From the NCBI RefSeq assembly GCF_042477335.2, contig NC_091255.1, positions 22,546,501 to 22,610,500 on the forward strand: a DNA stretch of 64,000 nucleotides. The letters are read 5' to 3'. This DNA comes from Ovis canadensis (Eukaryota > Chordata > Mammalia > Artiodactyla > Bovidae). The translations under genes were made by a program, and so were the position numbers. The notes under the pieces are model-generated. The model ran no database searches. It had not been told where the DNA came from and saw nothing but the letters and a program-made list of their open reading frames with translations. Shown piece after piece: positions 34,522 to 45,875 of the stretch (the first letter of the stretch is position 1; each line of letters begins with the position of its first letter).

Positions 34522-34679
34522 GGAAATATGAAGTCAAGGCATAGTTACGTGACAAGTAGAGAGATTCAGTAGCAAGGGAGAAACCCAAGTAGCAAGTGGG
34601 TAGAAACCCACTGGAGATAACAATTAGAGAAGTCTTTGATGCCTAAGAAGGGGTGTTATCCAGACTGTAGGAGGAGGCA

Positions 34680-35180
34680 AGTTAAGCGTTAGTTGTGATT
34701 GACTTTGCGACATCGTGGACTATAGCCGCCAGGCTCCTCTCTGTCCATGGGATTCTCCAGGCAAGAATACTGGAGTGTGTTGCCACTTCCTTCTCCAGAG
34801 GATCTTTCTGATCCACGGATCAGACCCCCATTTCCTGCTTGGCAGGCAGGTTCTTTACCACTGAGCCACCAGGAAAGCAGGAAAGCCCATAAAGCAGAGT
34901 AAATGGGTACAAATATACAGGGATAGAAAAGGAGGGAATTTCTATTACAAGTGGCAAACTTGCCACTTTTTTCTTTCTAAAAAATATTGGTGTATTTTTG
35001 GCTCCATCAGGCCTTAGTCATGGCTCTTGGGTCTTTGTTGCAGCCGGTGGGCATCTCTCTAGTTGAAGCATGTAAGCTCCAGAGTGGCATGTGGGACCTT
35101 AGTTCTCTAACCAGGAATTGAACCCATATCCCTCACATTGGAAGGCAGATTCTTAACCACCAGATCACCAACAAAGTCCC
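34680..35180 (-). repeat. Bov-tA SINE and CHR-type SINE
   Basis: Bov-tA 34,690-34,888 and CHR-like 34,975-35,180, both reversed (CCACCAGGAAAGC and CACCAACAAAGTCCC ends). Confidence 0.78.
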
Positions 35181-35189
35181 ACAGCTCTT

Positions 35190-35957
35190 TTCTTAATGAA
35201 AGATGTGGCAAGAAAGATGGTGAGACGGGAATGGTGGAGGTTGGAGTAAGAGGTAGATGACATGGGTGTTTGAAGAAAGAGAAGCGTGACATTGTCATCT
35301 TGGTGGTTGAGAGAGTGAATTTCCTGGGGGGGGAAGTGTGGATAGATATCCAGGCAGTATTGAGTGCCTGGCCTGGTCCCAGGAAAAAGGATGAGGAGAA
35401 AACAGGCCATGAATTGTGATTGATAATGAAAAAGAGAGAAGGTCCGTGGATTGGGGTTAAATACTCTTTTTTGGTGGAGGTCTTAATGTAAGTGAACTAG
35501 AAATCTTACATAGAAAGAATGACTAAGGTTGGATAATGCCACAGAAATCATTTTATTCAGAAAAAAGATAATTTTAGAAGCAGTCATGCTATGAATCATC
35601 AAATAATTGCCCAAATTCAACACTTAAAAACTGAGTTATTTTGGATCCACATCCTGTGATCCTGGGGTTCCAGAAAAGACAGTAAGAAAGCACAGATCTC
35701 AGAATAAAGATGACATTTGGAAACAATTACTGAAGGAGGCCAAGGTTCATTTATCATCCAAATGGATAGTGAGGCCCAGATCCTAAAACACAAAGATAAT
35801 TATGTTACTTTCCAGAAATTCCTGCTCTTTGCTACCAATCAGCTTTCTCCACATGCCACCCAGACTCCCACAAGCAGAGGGGCAGCCGGAGTCCTTTCTG
35901 GGCTGGCAAAGGCCAGCAGGGACTCAGCCTCCCCGTAAGTAGCTCCGCTATACTCAC
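35190..35957. other. Unassigned DNA 3' of the eight-cysteine WAP exon
   Basis: The terminal exon for the 36.0-kb WAP exon would be expected here or farther left; none can be recognised because it would encode only a few residues. Confidence 0.45.
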
Positions 35958-36097
35958 AGGGACTTGGCAAGATTTTCCACAGCCATTGCTGCAGCATTTT
36001 TGGCCCGGGGGACAGGATCCATCTCCTGCGCACCTTTCAGCACAAGTTCTAAACGTTCCTTCTGGCACCCTTGGACACGTTCCAGGTCTCTGTTCCA
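35958..36097 (-). CDS. Canonical eight-cysteine WAP-domain exon
   Basis: 140-bp exon after acceptor TTTTGTCTTTTAG, entered at phase 1 and left at phase 0 (CCT|GTGAGT). It encodes 46 residues containing GTCPRVPEGTFRTC, AERC, GDGSC, GQKCCSNGCGKSC, then QVP. All eight WAP cysteines are present, including the CC pair. The C2-C3 gap is only three residues, as in WFDC2-like and WDNM1/Expi-like proteins, not the longer inhibitory loop of SLPI or elafin. The phase 1 to 0 layout resembles the penultimate exon of small WFDC genes, where a last exon adds a short tail and the 3' UTR. That last exon and any private signal exon were not found. It may be the 3' end of the module array up to 62 kb, or a separate WFDC18-like gene. 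Confidence 0.8.
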
Positions 36098-36562
36098 CTA
36101 AAAGACAAAACAGACTTTCCATAACCCAGGCTGGCTCTATAGACGGCAGTGGGACCCAGTGCTGAGAGATAGAGAGCTTAAGACCTCACTTCCTGAGGGA
36201 CTTTCTTGATGTCCCCAGTCGCCCCCCTTTCTCAACTTTGGAGGCACACAGGACTGCTTTGTCTATGGGAAAACACACTGATGACCAACTGCTGTAGCGT
36301 CTTGGGAGAAGAGGAGAGAGCCTTGCCACTAACCCCCTTCTTTTTGTTCCAGTTGAAACTAGATAATTAAATCCCAGATCACAAACAGTGCCAGCTTCCC
36401 ACCAATTCTACACGCCTCCAGGTGCCGACGAACACTTGAGTCCCACAGTGAGAAAAATCATCAGGCCATTAGCAGCATCATTCTAGAACAGGGTTCTGAT
36501 GACTGGATTTGGAAAGAAATAGCAGACAAAAGGCAAAAGGCCAGGTTTCCAGTTTTTAAGAG

Positions 36563-36650
36563 GGAGCTCCCTGGCAGTCCAGTGGTTAGGACTCGGAACG
36601 ATCACTGCATGGCCTGGTTTTAATCCTTGCTCAGGGAACTAAGATCCCCA
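36563..36650 (+). repeat. CHR-type SINE fragment
   Basis: GGAGCTCCCTGGCAGTCCAG to TCAGGGAACTAAGATCCC. Confidence 0.75.
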
Positions 36651-36654
36651 GTCC

Positions 36655-36850
36655 AGTATCCAGTGCTACTCAAACTGGGTCCCATGACCCGGCAGGATCA
36701 GCATTCCCTAGGAGCTTGTTAGAGATTCGATTCTTGGGCCCCACCCCACACCTACTGAAACTCTAGGGTTAGGGCAGAGCAATCTGGATTCAACAAGCCT
36801 TCCACCCAGGTTATTCTTACACATGTAGATATTGGAGAAACTCTGCTGTA
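36655..36850 (+). mobile_element. MER5A-like DNA transposon relic (hAT-Charlie)
   Basis: CAGTGCTACTCAAACTGGGT, GGGCCCCACCCCACACC, and a reversed end near GGAGAAACTCTGC. Non-autonomous, old. Confidence 0.6.
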
Positions 36851-37134
36851 TATCATTCCCCAAAACAGTCTACCCTATTGAGTTTGGGGCATGGAAAATG
36901 CAGGCTGGATATTACTCTTGTGCATCAGGTGAAATGGGGGTCAACAATTCTGTACTCCGTGTTGGGCAGAGACCTCCTTGATCTGTGGGATTCCCTTACA
37001 TACTCCTCCATCACACACACACCCCCTAAAAAACATCTAAGTGTGGTCCTTGAGCCCAAGATGATGGAGAGGTGTGTTAGCAAGCTGTTCTTTGGATTAT
37101 ACATGCAGTCTTAACCCTACAGCTTCCCTAGTTC

Positions 37135-37266
37135 CCAGGCCAGTTTACTTGTTTGTTGGTTGCGCTGCATAGCATGTGGGATCTTAGTTCCCTGACCATT
37201 GATTGAACCTGCACCCCCTTGCACTGGAAGCTCAGAGTCTTAACCACTGGACAACCAGGGAAGTCC
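37135..37266 (-). repeat. CHR-type SINE
   Basis: GGGATCTTAGTTCCCTGACC to CAACCAGGGAAGTCCC. Confidence 0.83.
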
Positions 37267-38180
37267 CTCTCAGGCCACTTTGATTCACCCACCAAAATTA
37301 CAGCAGCAGTGCTCGACCCTAGCCTTCAGTCAGGAAAGAAGGTTCTGCGGGGAAAGCGCACCTGCCCGCCACTGCTGGCAAGTATCAGCCTGGATCATGA
37401 GGTAAATGGGACAGTGCGCAGAGTAGTTTATGATGAGCTTTAGTCACCAAGATGTGTTAAAATAGAAAAATATTAAAATAGCTGCGTTGAGAAAAATCAC
37501 AAGTTGCAGAATAATACATGTGGTGTGATATTTATATGACAGTATGTGTAACTCTATCATGCTCATGAAATCACATATATGTATAAACATAAAAACAAGC
37601 AAGAAGAGATTAAAAATCAAATAAAGTTCATTATGAGCACTGGGAAGGGAAGAATGAAATGGGGAAAAAGATACTTGTTCATGTGGTTTCAAGTGTCTTT
37701 GAAATGTTTATCTATCTAAAATAATGATATGAAGCAAATATAGAAAAATGTTAAAAAAGAAAAAAAAAAAGAGAGAGAATCAGCCTAGGCAGGTGTACAT
37801 ACTGGTGGACTGAATGAATGGACCTGAGTGTCACACCGGCGTGTTTGGGTGTGAGATATAGGCTAACTTGTTCGTATCCGTGTTCTTTCCTGCCCTTGTG
37901 AAAGAATAATTTGGTACCTGAATGTTATTTCATTTTTGTGTTAAAAGTATTTCCAGCCTTTTCAAGATTTCAAATACTTCTAGAGCAAGATATTATCAAT
38001 CATCTGTCTTCATGGTCTTCCGGACTTGGGAGACAGGGCATCTTTTCCTACTCTGTCAGAGGCTCTTTTGGCCCCACTATAGCAGCCTCCTCTCTCTATG
38101 TGCAGCGGGTCTGATAGCCATTGTCCTAGCAGGGCTGAGCATTCAGTGGGTCAGGGACGTGGAAGCCTTGCAGCTCTTAC

Positions 38181-38285
38181 CTCGCCGGTCCTGGGTGGGT
38201 GAGCAGACATGGCCACATCCATTGCTGACACATCGGCTTCCTGCTGGGCAGTCCCGGTGTCCTTGGCATTGGTCCAGGCAGATAC
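38181..38285 (-). CDS. Six-cysteine WAP module exon C
   Basis: Phase 1-1 exon of 105 bp with acceptor GGGGTAG and donor G|GTAAGA. It encodes ICLDQCQGHRDCPAGSRC and [15 protein letters not shown]. Cysteines correspond to WAP positions 2, 3, 4, 5, 7 and 8. No stop or frameshift. In minus-strand order it precedes the eight-cysteine exon by 2.1 kb, and the phases match for splicing to it. Confidence 0.72.
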
Positions 38286-39488
38286 CTACCCCTAAAGAAA
38301 ATTCAGCTGAAAACTGTTAAGCCCGGCAGGATAGCAGGGGAGGGCTATGAGAAGATTTGCTTGTTTTAAACTTTTATTCAATTCAAAAAATATAGACAAG
38401 CTATCTATATATTTTGCATGATCATGAAAGGAGTACATTTCAAAAGTTTTAAAACAAAAAGTACTCAACTATATAAAGTAAAAAGGAAGTCTCTCTTTCC
38501 CCCAACCCGTTCAGCCCATTTCCCAGGAGATATCTCCTATTTCCTGTAGCTCCTTCTGGAATCTTCTCTGTGCTTTTACAAATATAAAGGCAAAAACACC
38601 ATTAATGCCCAGATGTACACACAATGTGAGGAGATGTTTGTCTGTTAAATTACAAATATGTGGCGTGAGACTATACGTATTTTTGGTATTGAAAGATGTC
38701 TTCATTAGGCAGTTTAGCAATGTATATCAAAAGCTTTCAAATGTAATTTGGCCCTTTCATGTTTAGGAATTTATCCTATGAAATGTGATTTAACTCAAGG
38801 GCATTTATCTTGTACTTGTTATTAAAAAGGAACTCAAAGCGATAGATTATCCAATTCTTCAACAGTAGAATAGGGCATGGAAATAAGGCATATCCACATA
38901 CTGGGAAACAATGAAGCTTTTTAAAATGTGTGATAGAATTGTGTTTATTGATTAGGGATGGTCTATGACACCATATTTGTAAAAATCATATATCCTGGAT
39001 TTTTGTTGGTTTGTTTGTATGTCTGTCTTTGCTACTATGAGACCTTTAAAGATGAAGATCTCTGCTTTGCTATCACCCAGCACTCAGCACGGTCCCAGGC
39101 ATGCAGTAACCACAAAAATCAACATCTACTCCCTGTGAAGTCTGAAAAAAATATATGTGTGCGTATGAAATATGGAAGCTTTTATTGTAAATGCTAACAT
39201 GGTTATCTGAGTAACAGGATCATGGATCACGTATCTTTCTAATTAGTAGTATTTCTGAGTTTTTTTTTTAAATAACAAACATTATAAGCTGTATAACAAA
39301 ATAAAAGAAGAAGTTTCAAAAAGTTAGGACACAGCTCTGAGACATGCTTTTCCCTCCGGAAGGACAAGCCTGAATGTGGAGACAGTGGGAATTAACCATC
39401 TAAGGAGGGAAGTCGGGGCAGAGCTAAGCACACAGCCTCCCTGGGTGGTGTGGGGTCTGGGGACCCGGGCAGGGCTGGGTGTTTTTAC

Positions 39489-39590
39489 CTGCTGTGCGGA
39501 CTGGAGAGCAGACGCGACTGCATCCCTTCCTGATACATCGTTCTCCAGCCCCACAGTCCCAGTTTCCTCGGCAGCGTTGCACACAGATTC
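39489..39590 (-). CDS. Six-cysteine WAP module exon D
   Basis: 102 bp, phase 1-1, with acceptor ATGTTAG and donor G|GTAAAA. It encodes ICVQRCRGNWDCGAGERC and KGCSRVCSPVRTA. Same six-cysteine layout as WFDC21, with the same NWDCG-ERC context. Open throughout. The acceptor tract is weak, so use in mRNA is less certain than the homology. Confidence 0.7.
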
Positions 39591-39747
39591 CTAACATCAG
39601 AAAAGGATCAGCGAGTTGGCGGGAATGTAAATTGGTACAGCCACTGTGCAGAACAGGACGGAGGTCACTGTAACCAGTGGCCTTTGGGTTCAAAGGAATG
39701 TCTCCTCTTTAAGCGACTTGACTGAATTTGCTGCTTGTGCTTCTAGA

Positions 39748-39962
39748 GTCACGTGGCTCAGTGGTAAAGAATCCTCCTGCCAGTTCAGGAGATGCAAGAG
39801 ACACAGGTTTGATCCCCGGTCAAGGAACTAAGATCCCACATACCTTCTGGCCAAAAAAAAAAACCCAACAGAAAACAGAAGCGATGTTATAACAAATTCA
39901 ATAAAGACTGTAAAAATGGTCCGCATTAAAAAAAAAATCTTTAAAAAATAATTTAAAAAAGA
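39748..39962 (+). repeat. Bov-tA/CHR-type SINE with A-rich tail
   Basis: GTGGCTCAGTGGTAAAGAAT, tRNA-like box, then GGAACTAAGATCCCACATA and A-rich DNA. Lies 0.16 kb upstream of module exon D on the minus strand. Confidence 0.75.
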
Positions 39963-39964
39963 AA

Positions 39965-41090
39965 GAAAATCACTCAGAGGAACAAAGATTTGATCTAGGG
40001 ATCTTGCCTGAGGGAAAAGTAGGGGAACAATTGGGGATGTAACTTGTTAAGGGACCTCTCAAATTTTCTTCTGATCCAGCTGTGCAGAGAATTGAGCAGA
40101 ATGGTTGCTAGGGAGATGGTAGGGGGCAGGATAGGATACCCTGAGTGAGCCAAATTAAAGAGAATGAGCAACCAAAGCCTTTTCAGGGTATGGGGAATGG
40201 GGCCACCCTGCTGTGTGCCCCAGAAGAGGCAAAGGCAAAGAAGGAGGAAATGTCAAGTCCCGGAAACCTGCAGGGAAATGGACATCTCTGATCAGTAGTG
40301 AGGTTGGCACTGCTGTAGCTTTGAGAAACCAAGCTGATGTGGGCACCAGCTCACCTCCAGTGAGTTTGGCTGGGAGACCTTGGCTTGGGGTTCTGGTCAG
40401 AGGCCCCCAGGCCCAACAGGAGGAGAGTTCAGGTCCCAGGTTTCCAGCTCCTGGCTCCTGTCTCGAGGATGGTCTAACCCTGCACACCCTAATTCTCTGG
40501 TCTGGTGGGACTGTTCCATGAATGAGCTCATGTCCTGTAAGATTTCCAGAGCTTTGCCATTAAGGGAAGAGAAGAACAAGTAATTCCTGCAAAAGCTCTG
40601 CAAGCTGAGCGTGTGTGCTCACACCAGCTTCCTGTAGCATCTATTTCTTCTCCAGGATAGATTTGGCGTCTGAGATGTGGAGTTTCTTGCACAAAGAAAG
40701 TCATCTGAGAGTAGAGGCTGATCCGTATCCAACAGACTATGTGTCAAAGCTGAGTCTCATCTGTTCCTTTCCAGTTTTTATTCCATTTCCCTCTTCTGGG
40801 TGACCTGAATTAAATTAGCCAGGTTTAGAGGGATAAAAGGTATAGGTGGAGTGGACACTAAGATTCTTTTTGCTTGTCCCAGCTCCCATGAGTTCTGGCA
40901 CAGGGTGGCCCCATGCAAGGAGTCACTGGTTATCTGAGCACATATGCTTTGCCAGAAGTTTATACTGTGAAAATGTGTTAAGGAAACCTAACTCAAAATC
41001 AGAGTGGGGATGGGAGGAGAGATTGGGGGAGAATGAATTCATGTATATGTGTGGCTGAGCCCCTCTGCTGTCTACCGTAACATTGCTAAT
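39965..41090. other. Unassigned DNA between module exons D and E
   Basis: Moderately GC-rich, no recognised repeat. Overlapping open frames on both strands (40.2-40.6 kb) resemble no family. Confidence 0.45.
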
Positions 41091-41092
41091 CA

Positions 41093-41312
41093 GCTATTGC
41101 GTTGCGTCGGTCGCTCTGTCCTGTCTGACTCTTTGCAACTCCACGGACTATAGTCCTCCACGCTCCTCTGTCCATGGGATTCTCCAGGCAAGAATACTGG
41201 GGTGGGTTGCCATGCCCTCCTCCAGGAGATCTTCCCAACCAAGGGATCGAACCCAGGTCTCCCGCATTGCAGGCAGATTCTTTACTGTTTGAGCCACCTG
41301 GGATTCCAATCA
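41093..41312 (-). repeat. Bov-tA SINE
   Basis: CGGTCGCTCTGTCCTGTCTG to GAGCCACCTGGGATTCC. Confidence 0.85.
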
Positions 41313-41334
41313 GCTATACTCTAATATAAAATAA

Positions 41335-41715
41335 AAAAGTTCAGAAAACAAATAGAGTGAGGAAACCACGACGGGAGGGCTCGCACACAGGTACCACTCA
41401 AGGCAGCTTGTATTCTCCAGCAAGAAAGAGGAAGATTTCCTGTTGGTTGGCAACTGGGAGCCGCCCTTGCCTGCAGCCAATGAGAAGCCACCACCATTTC
41501 AGACTCTCACTTTCCTCCAATGAACTTCTGTTCAGAACAACCATTCCCAACTTTCTCCTGTCCTCTATAAAAATGCTGCTGTCCTTTGCTCTCCTGACTT
41601 GCCCCTTGTTTACCACATTTTTCTTGTCTCCAATTTTAAGTCCTCTGTTATTCTCAAAAAAACTTGATTTTGCTGGCTGAATTGCTTACCATTTTCTTGT
41701 TCAAAGCTGACAATG
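41335..41715 (+). mobile_element. Possible LTR fragment
   Basis: CCAAT-type motifs and CTCTATAAAAATGCTG near 41,565, followed by T-rich sequence, resemble an LTR. No family assigned and no viral coding sequence nearby. Confidence 0.3.
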
Positions 41716-41821
41716 CTGTATAAATTCATATATTTAATTTAGTCTTCACACGATGCAATAACAGAGATATCATTTTCTGGGTTTCCTTGATGCGGAACTG
41801 AGGGCAATAAAATATTACATG

Positions 41822-42152
41822 CGGGCTTCTCTGGTGGGGCAGTGGATGGGCGTCTGCCTGTCAACGCATGAGATATGGGTTCTTATCCCCGGTTGGGGAA
41901 GATCTCACATGCCATGGAAAACTAAGCCCATGCGCCACAGCTGCTGGGTCTATGTTCTAGAGCCCGGGAGCCACCACTAATGCACCGGTGTGCTGCAACT
42001 ACTGAGGCCTGAGCACCGAGAACCCCTGCTCTGCCACAAGAGCAGCCACGACAACAAGAGGCCCGCACACCACAGCTGGAGGAAGCCCATGCAAAGCAAG
42101 GAAGACCCAGCGCAGTCAAAAATAAAATAAATTAATTAATTTAAAAAATTTA
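41822..42152 (+). repeat. Long tRNA-derived SINE (CHR-long type)
   Basis: GGGCTTCTCTGGTGGGGCAG, GAAAACTAAGCCCATGCGCC, AACCCCTGCTCTGCCACAAG, A/T-rich tail. Confidence 0.75.
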
Positions 42153-42964
42153 AAAATTACATACCTTTCCCCAGTGTCCCCAGAACAACATTTTGAAATA
42201 AATTCCTAATTGCGTGAGGTGTTGCCTCTTACTGACAGTGTTTCCTGTTACTCCATTCTTTCCCCTATTGTTAATTTTTTTTTTTTTTTAGAAAGTATGT
42301 GCTATGGTTAGGACCAAATACAGATCTACATGAGTTCATTGAGCCATCAGCATATCCTCTGACATAGGTGTTGACCCATATAACAGCAGAGGAACTTGAA
42401 GTTAAGCAACTTGCCCTGAACCCCACGTTGGTGAGCTGCAGAGGCAGAATCTGAAGTTTCTGGAGCCTTGCCCTCCACCTCCTTCAATGCCAAAAACAGA
42501 CCTGGGGTCAATCCTGACTCAGCCACTCACTGGCTTTATAACCATGAGAAATTCACGGTCACTTAGACCCAAGAAACTTCAGTTTCTTCATCCAGTATAA
42601 TAAGGAGGTAAGTAAAATCTAGTGAGAAGAACCAGCATTGAAGTATTGCTTAGAGTAGCAACAGTAAACAAAATCCCACCTGAAATGTCCACTAGAAGGT
42701 AAGTTACTGAGGTGAAGTAGTATATTCTACATGGTGGGATAGAGGAAATTTAGTTAAATAAATTTATTGAATTTGGTAAATATTATTAATAATTAATAAA
42801 TGCAAATAATAAGTATAATGCTGTAGAAATGTTCATTATTTTCTAGGCAGTCAAAATATTATGATTATATAAGCATTATGAGAGAGCTTATTCTTAGGTA
42901 GATTGATAAGAAGTTTGGGGCTCTCCAGGAGGAGAAAAAGACAAACTTTTTTTTTACATTTCTG

Positions 42965-44035
42965 TGTCTTAGTCACATAAGATGTTTTTTCTTAACCTCT
43001 AAGATGTTGTTTCTCCTAAGACTAACTTTCATTAAGCCCAGAGCTAATGGTTTTTTGGGGGGCTCCAAAATCACTGCAGATGGTGACTGCAGCCGTGAAA
43101 TTAAAAGAGGCTTGTTCCTTGGAAGAAAAGTTATGACCAACCTAGACAGCCTAGTAAAAAGCAGAGACATTACTTTGCCAACAAAGGTCTCAATGCTATA
43201 GTTTTTCCAGTAGTCATGTATGGATGTGAGAGTTGGACCATAAAGAAAGCTGAGTGCCAAAGAATTGATGCTTTTGAACTATAGTGTTGGAGAAGACTCT
43301 TGAGAGTCTCTTGGACTGCAAAGAGATCCAACCAGTCCATCCTAAAGGAGATCAGTCCTAAGTGTTCATTGGAAGGACTGATGTTGAAGCTGAAACTCCA
43401 GTACTCTGGCCACCTCATGCGAAGAGCTAACTCATTGGAAAAGACCCTGATGCTAGGAAAGATTGGGGGCAGGAGGAGCAGGGGACAACAGAGGATGAGA
43501 TGGTTGGATGGCATCACCGACTCGATGGACATGAGTCTGAGTAAACTCCGGGAGTTGGTGATGGACAGGGAGGCCTGGCGTGCTGCGATTCATGGGGTTG
43601 CAAAGAGTCAGACACAACTGAGCGACTGAACTGAATGGTTACGCAATAGCACATCTCGCTCAAAGGATGTTTTTTCTTAAGCTCTGTACTTATGATTATA
43701 TAAAACAATGTATCTTGCTTGAGGACAGGTTTCTCCTTCTTAACAAAAACCTTCTGACTGATCCTGTTCTCTTAAGATGCCTGTTGTGGAAGTGAGTCTG
43801 GTAAGACCTTTCTATTGTTAGTAACCAATGCAAAAAAGTATATAAAGCCCCACCCAAACTAGTAAGCGGGACACTCTCTACCCGCTTCTGATGTCTATGT
43901 CAGAAGCTTTGCCTACCACTTTTTCACTGTAATAAAGCTCTGCTACACAAAAGCTGAGTGATCAAGCCTTGTCTCTAGCCCTGGATTGAAATTCTCTCCT
44001 ATGGACGCCACAAATCCGACACTGTTCACCATAAG
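42965..44035 (+). mobile_element. LTR fossil split by a BovB insertion, family not assigned
   Basis: GTATATAAAGCCCCACC near 43,840 and GTAATAAAGCTCTGCT near 43,930 give a TATA and poly(A) arrangement typical of an LTR. A short motif (ATGTTTTTTCTTAA) occurs on both sides of the BovB at 43,046-43,640. No internal viral genes recognised; old and partial. Confidence 0.5.
43046..43640 (+). mobile_element. BovB LINE 3' fragment inserted in an LTR fossil
   Basis: About 0.58 kb, flanked by AATGGTT at 43046-43052 and 43634-43640. From the GGSKITADGDCS segment to the BovB tail; broken by small indels. Confidence 0.87.
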
Positions 44036-44041
44036 CTATCA

Positions 44042-44247
44042 ATTGTTCAGTCACTAAGTCATGTCCAATTCTTTTTGACTCCATGGACTGTAGCCCGCCA
44101 GCCTCCTCTGTCCTGGGATTTCCCAGGTAAGAATAGTGGAGTGGGTTGCCGTTTCCTTCTCCAGGGGTTTCTCCCATACCCGGGATCAAACCTGTGTATT
44201 CTGCATTGGGAGGCAGACTCTTTACCACTGAGCCACCAGGGAAGTCG
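44042..44247 (-). repeat. Bov-tA SINE
   Basis: TTGTTCAGTCACTAAGTCAT to CCACCAGGGAAGTC; abuts the LTR fossil end. Confidence 0.85.
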
Positions 44248-44603
44248 TAAAAGCATACCATATATATATGTGGGTAAAACAATTATATTGTAATCATAGT
44301 GTGTATATATATGCACACACACATATATAGGCTTATCATTAGTTTCTGATTTTTATATAATGAGTATGACTTTTAAAAAAAAGGAAATGATTAAGGGTCT
44401 TTTTAAGGGATCTTTATTGATGAGATGCTGGGCGCCTGGCCCTCTGACCTGTTTCCCCCCTAGAAGGGCAAGAGTGGAGGAAGGGACTCCAAGAAGCTTG
44501 ATGGGTTTCTGTCTCATTTCTGATCAGCAGCACAGTTTTGAAAAGGCCAGGCAAGGTTAGCTCTGGCACACCTGGTTAGGGAACCAGGCAGGACTCGTCT
44601 TAC

Positions 44604-44711
44604 CTATTGATGCTTCTGGTGCAGGGGAGCAGACCCGATTACAGCCTTTGCTGAGTCACCCTCTTCCAGCTCCACAGTCCCGATCTCTGAAGCACTGGGA
44701 CTCACAGATGC
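44604..44711 (-). pseudogene. WAP module exon E with in-frame TGA at a conserved cysteine
   Basis: 108 bp with good borders (acceptor CGCAG, donor ATAG|GTAAGA), phase 1-1. It reads ICESQCFRDRDCGAGRG, then TGA (44656-44658), then LSKGCNRVCSPAPEASI. The TGA falls exactly at the fourth cysteine of the module (WAP position 5), consistent with one base change from TGT or TGC. The rest of the frame is open. If included in mRNA it would truncate the protein; because it is symmetric, skipping it would restore the frame. It could be a decaying exon, a polymorphism or an assembly error. Confidence 0.7.
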
Positions 44712-45284
44712 CTGCGAGAGAAGAGGCATCAAAAACTTAAGTCTCAGAAGCAGGTACTAGGAAGGGGCTGTAGAAGAGAATAAATGGAACCCTTCTTAAG
44801 AGGCACCATCTGCATTTTATCACTTTAACAAATTATGTAATTTACAAAATGTCTACTATCGCAAAACAGTTCACAATCTATATAGAACTTTACAGCTTTA
44901 AGACTGCTTTTACAATCTACAGGACGTAACAGAGATGATATTATTCAGAGATGCTAATCCTATGTATCTTTTTGTTCCTGATTCTTCCTAGTTTCTGGCT
45001 TTCCAATCCCCACCCACAACCACCACCTCATGGAGTCAATGGCAACCCCTGCTTTGTGGGGAAGGCACACCAGCCTGAAATAAAAAGGCCAGGGCCTGGC
45101 AGTGAGTTTTGAATTAGGCTTTGTTGAATTAGACGACAGGCTCTGCTGAGAGAGAAAAGATTTTCTAAATTTCAGAAGCGCCTCTTTGCTTATACAAGGC
45201 TTAGAAATCTGAGCAGAGAGAAGACGCTGGAGATTATGTGAGTTCTCATCCCACAGAAAATAGGAAAGTCCTTCTGGTCAATGA

Positions 45285-45380
45285 GGAAGAGAGGGTAAGG
45301 AAGGGGGTATCAGACAGGAAGGAGAGAGTGGGGAGGCAGAGAGAGGGAGGGAGAAAGAGGAGGAGAAAGGGAGAGAATGT
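45285..45380 (+). repeat. Purine-rich low-complexity tract
   Basis: About 95 bases almost wholly A and G (GGGAGGGAGAAAGAGGAGG type), 0.6 kb upstream of module exon E on the minus strand. Confidence 0.85.
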
Positions 45381-45675
45381 TTATGGCAACAAACATTCAT
45401 AAACTTGACCTTTTTGTTTCACTCCTAAGAAATGTATTCTACAGGAAGCATTTCCACTGATGGACAAAACTATAAAATCATTTTCATTGTACCATCCTGG
45501 GCAACAACAAAAAAATGTCAAGCAAATAAAATGATCATCAAATGGGAACTGGTTAAATGAATTAAAGTAAATGTATTCACTAGTCATCATATAATCCTAA
45601 AATTATGAAATCTGTCATGTGGACATGGGAAAATGTCCACAACTCATGTTAAATTGTAAAAGACATGTTCATGCA

Positions 45676-45875
45676 GGGATTCCTTGGTGGCTCAGATGGT
45701 AAAGAATCTGCCTGCAATGTGGGTTCTATCCCTGGGCTGGGAAGATCTCCTGGAGGAGGGCAGGGCAACACACTCCAGTATTCTTGCCTGGAGAATCCCC
45801 ATGGACAGAGGAGCCTGGCAGGCTACAGTTGTGAAGAATCAGACATGACTGAGCGACTAAGCGTAGCACAGCACA
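45676..45875 (+). repeat. Bov-tA SINE
   Basis: GGATTCCTTGGTGGCTCAGA to GACTGAGCGACTAAGCG. Confidence 0.87.

Noticed and set aside
35958-36097. Assignment to the human 20q13 WFDC cluster (SLPI, PI3, WFDC2, WFDC3)
   Set aside because: The neighbour is HEATR6 and the single-module gene matches WDNM1-like, both pointing to the 17q23-type WAP locus.
40213-40583. Overlapping frames on both strands at 40.2-40.6 kb
   Set aside because: GC-rich stretch giving chance openness in several frames; no family resemblance.
44656-44658. TGA at a cysteine position as a selenocysteine codon
   Set aside because: TGA in place of cysteine is the classic pattern, but WAP proteins are not known selenoproteins and I see no supporting SECIS-like structure. 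A single-base loss of TGT or TGC is simpler.
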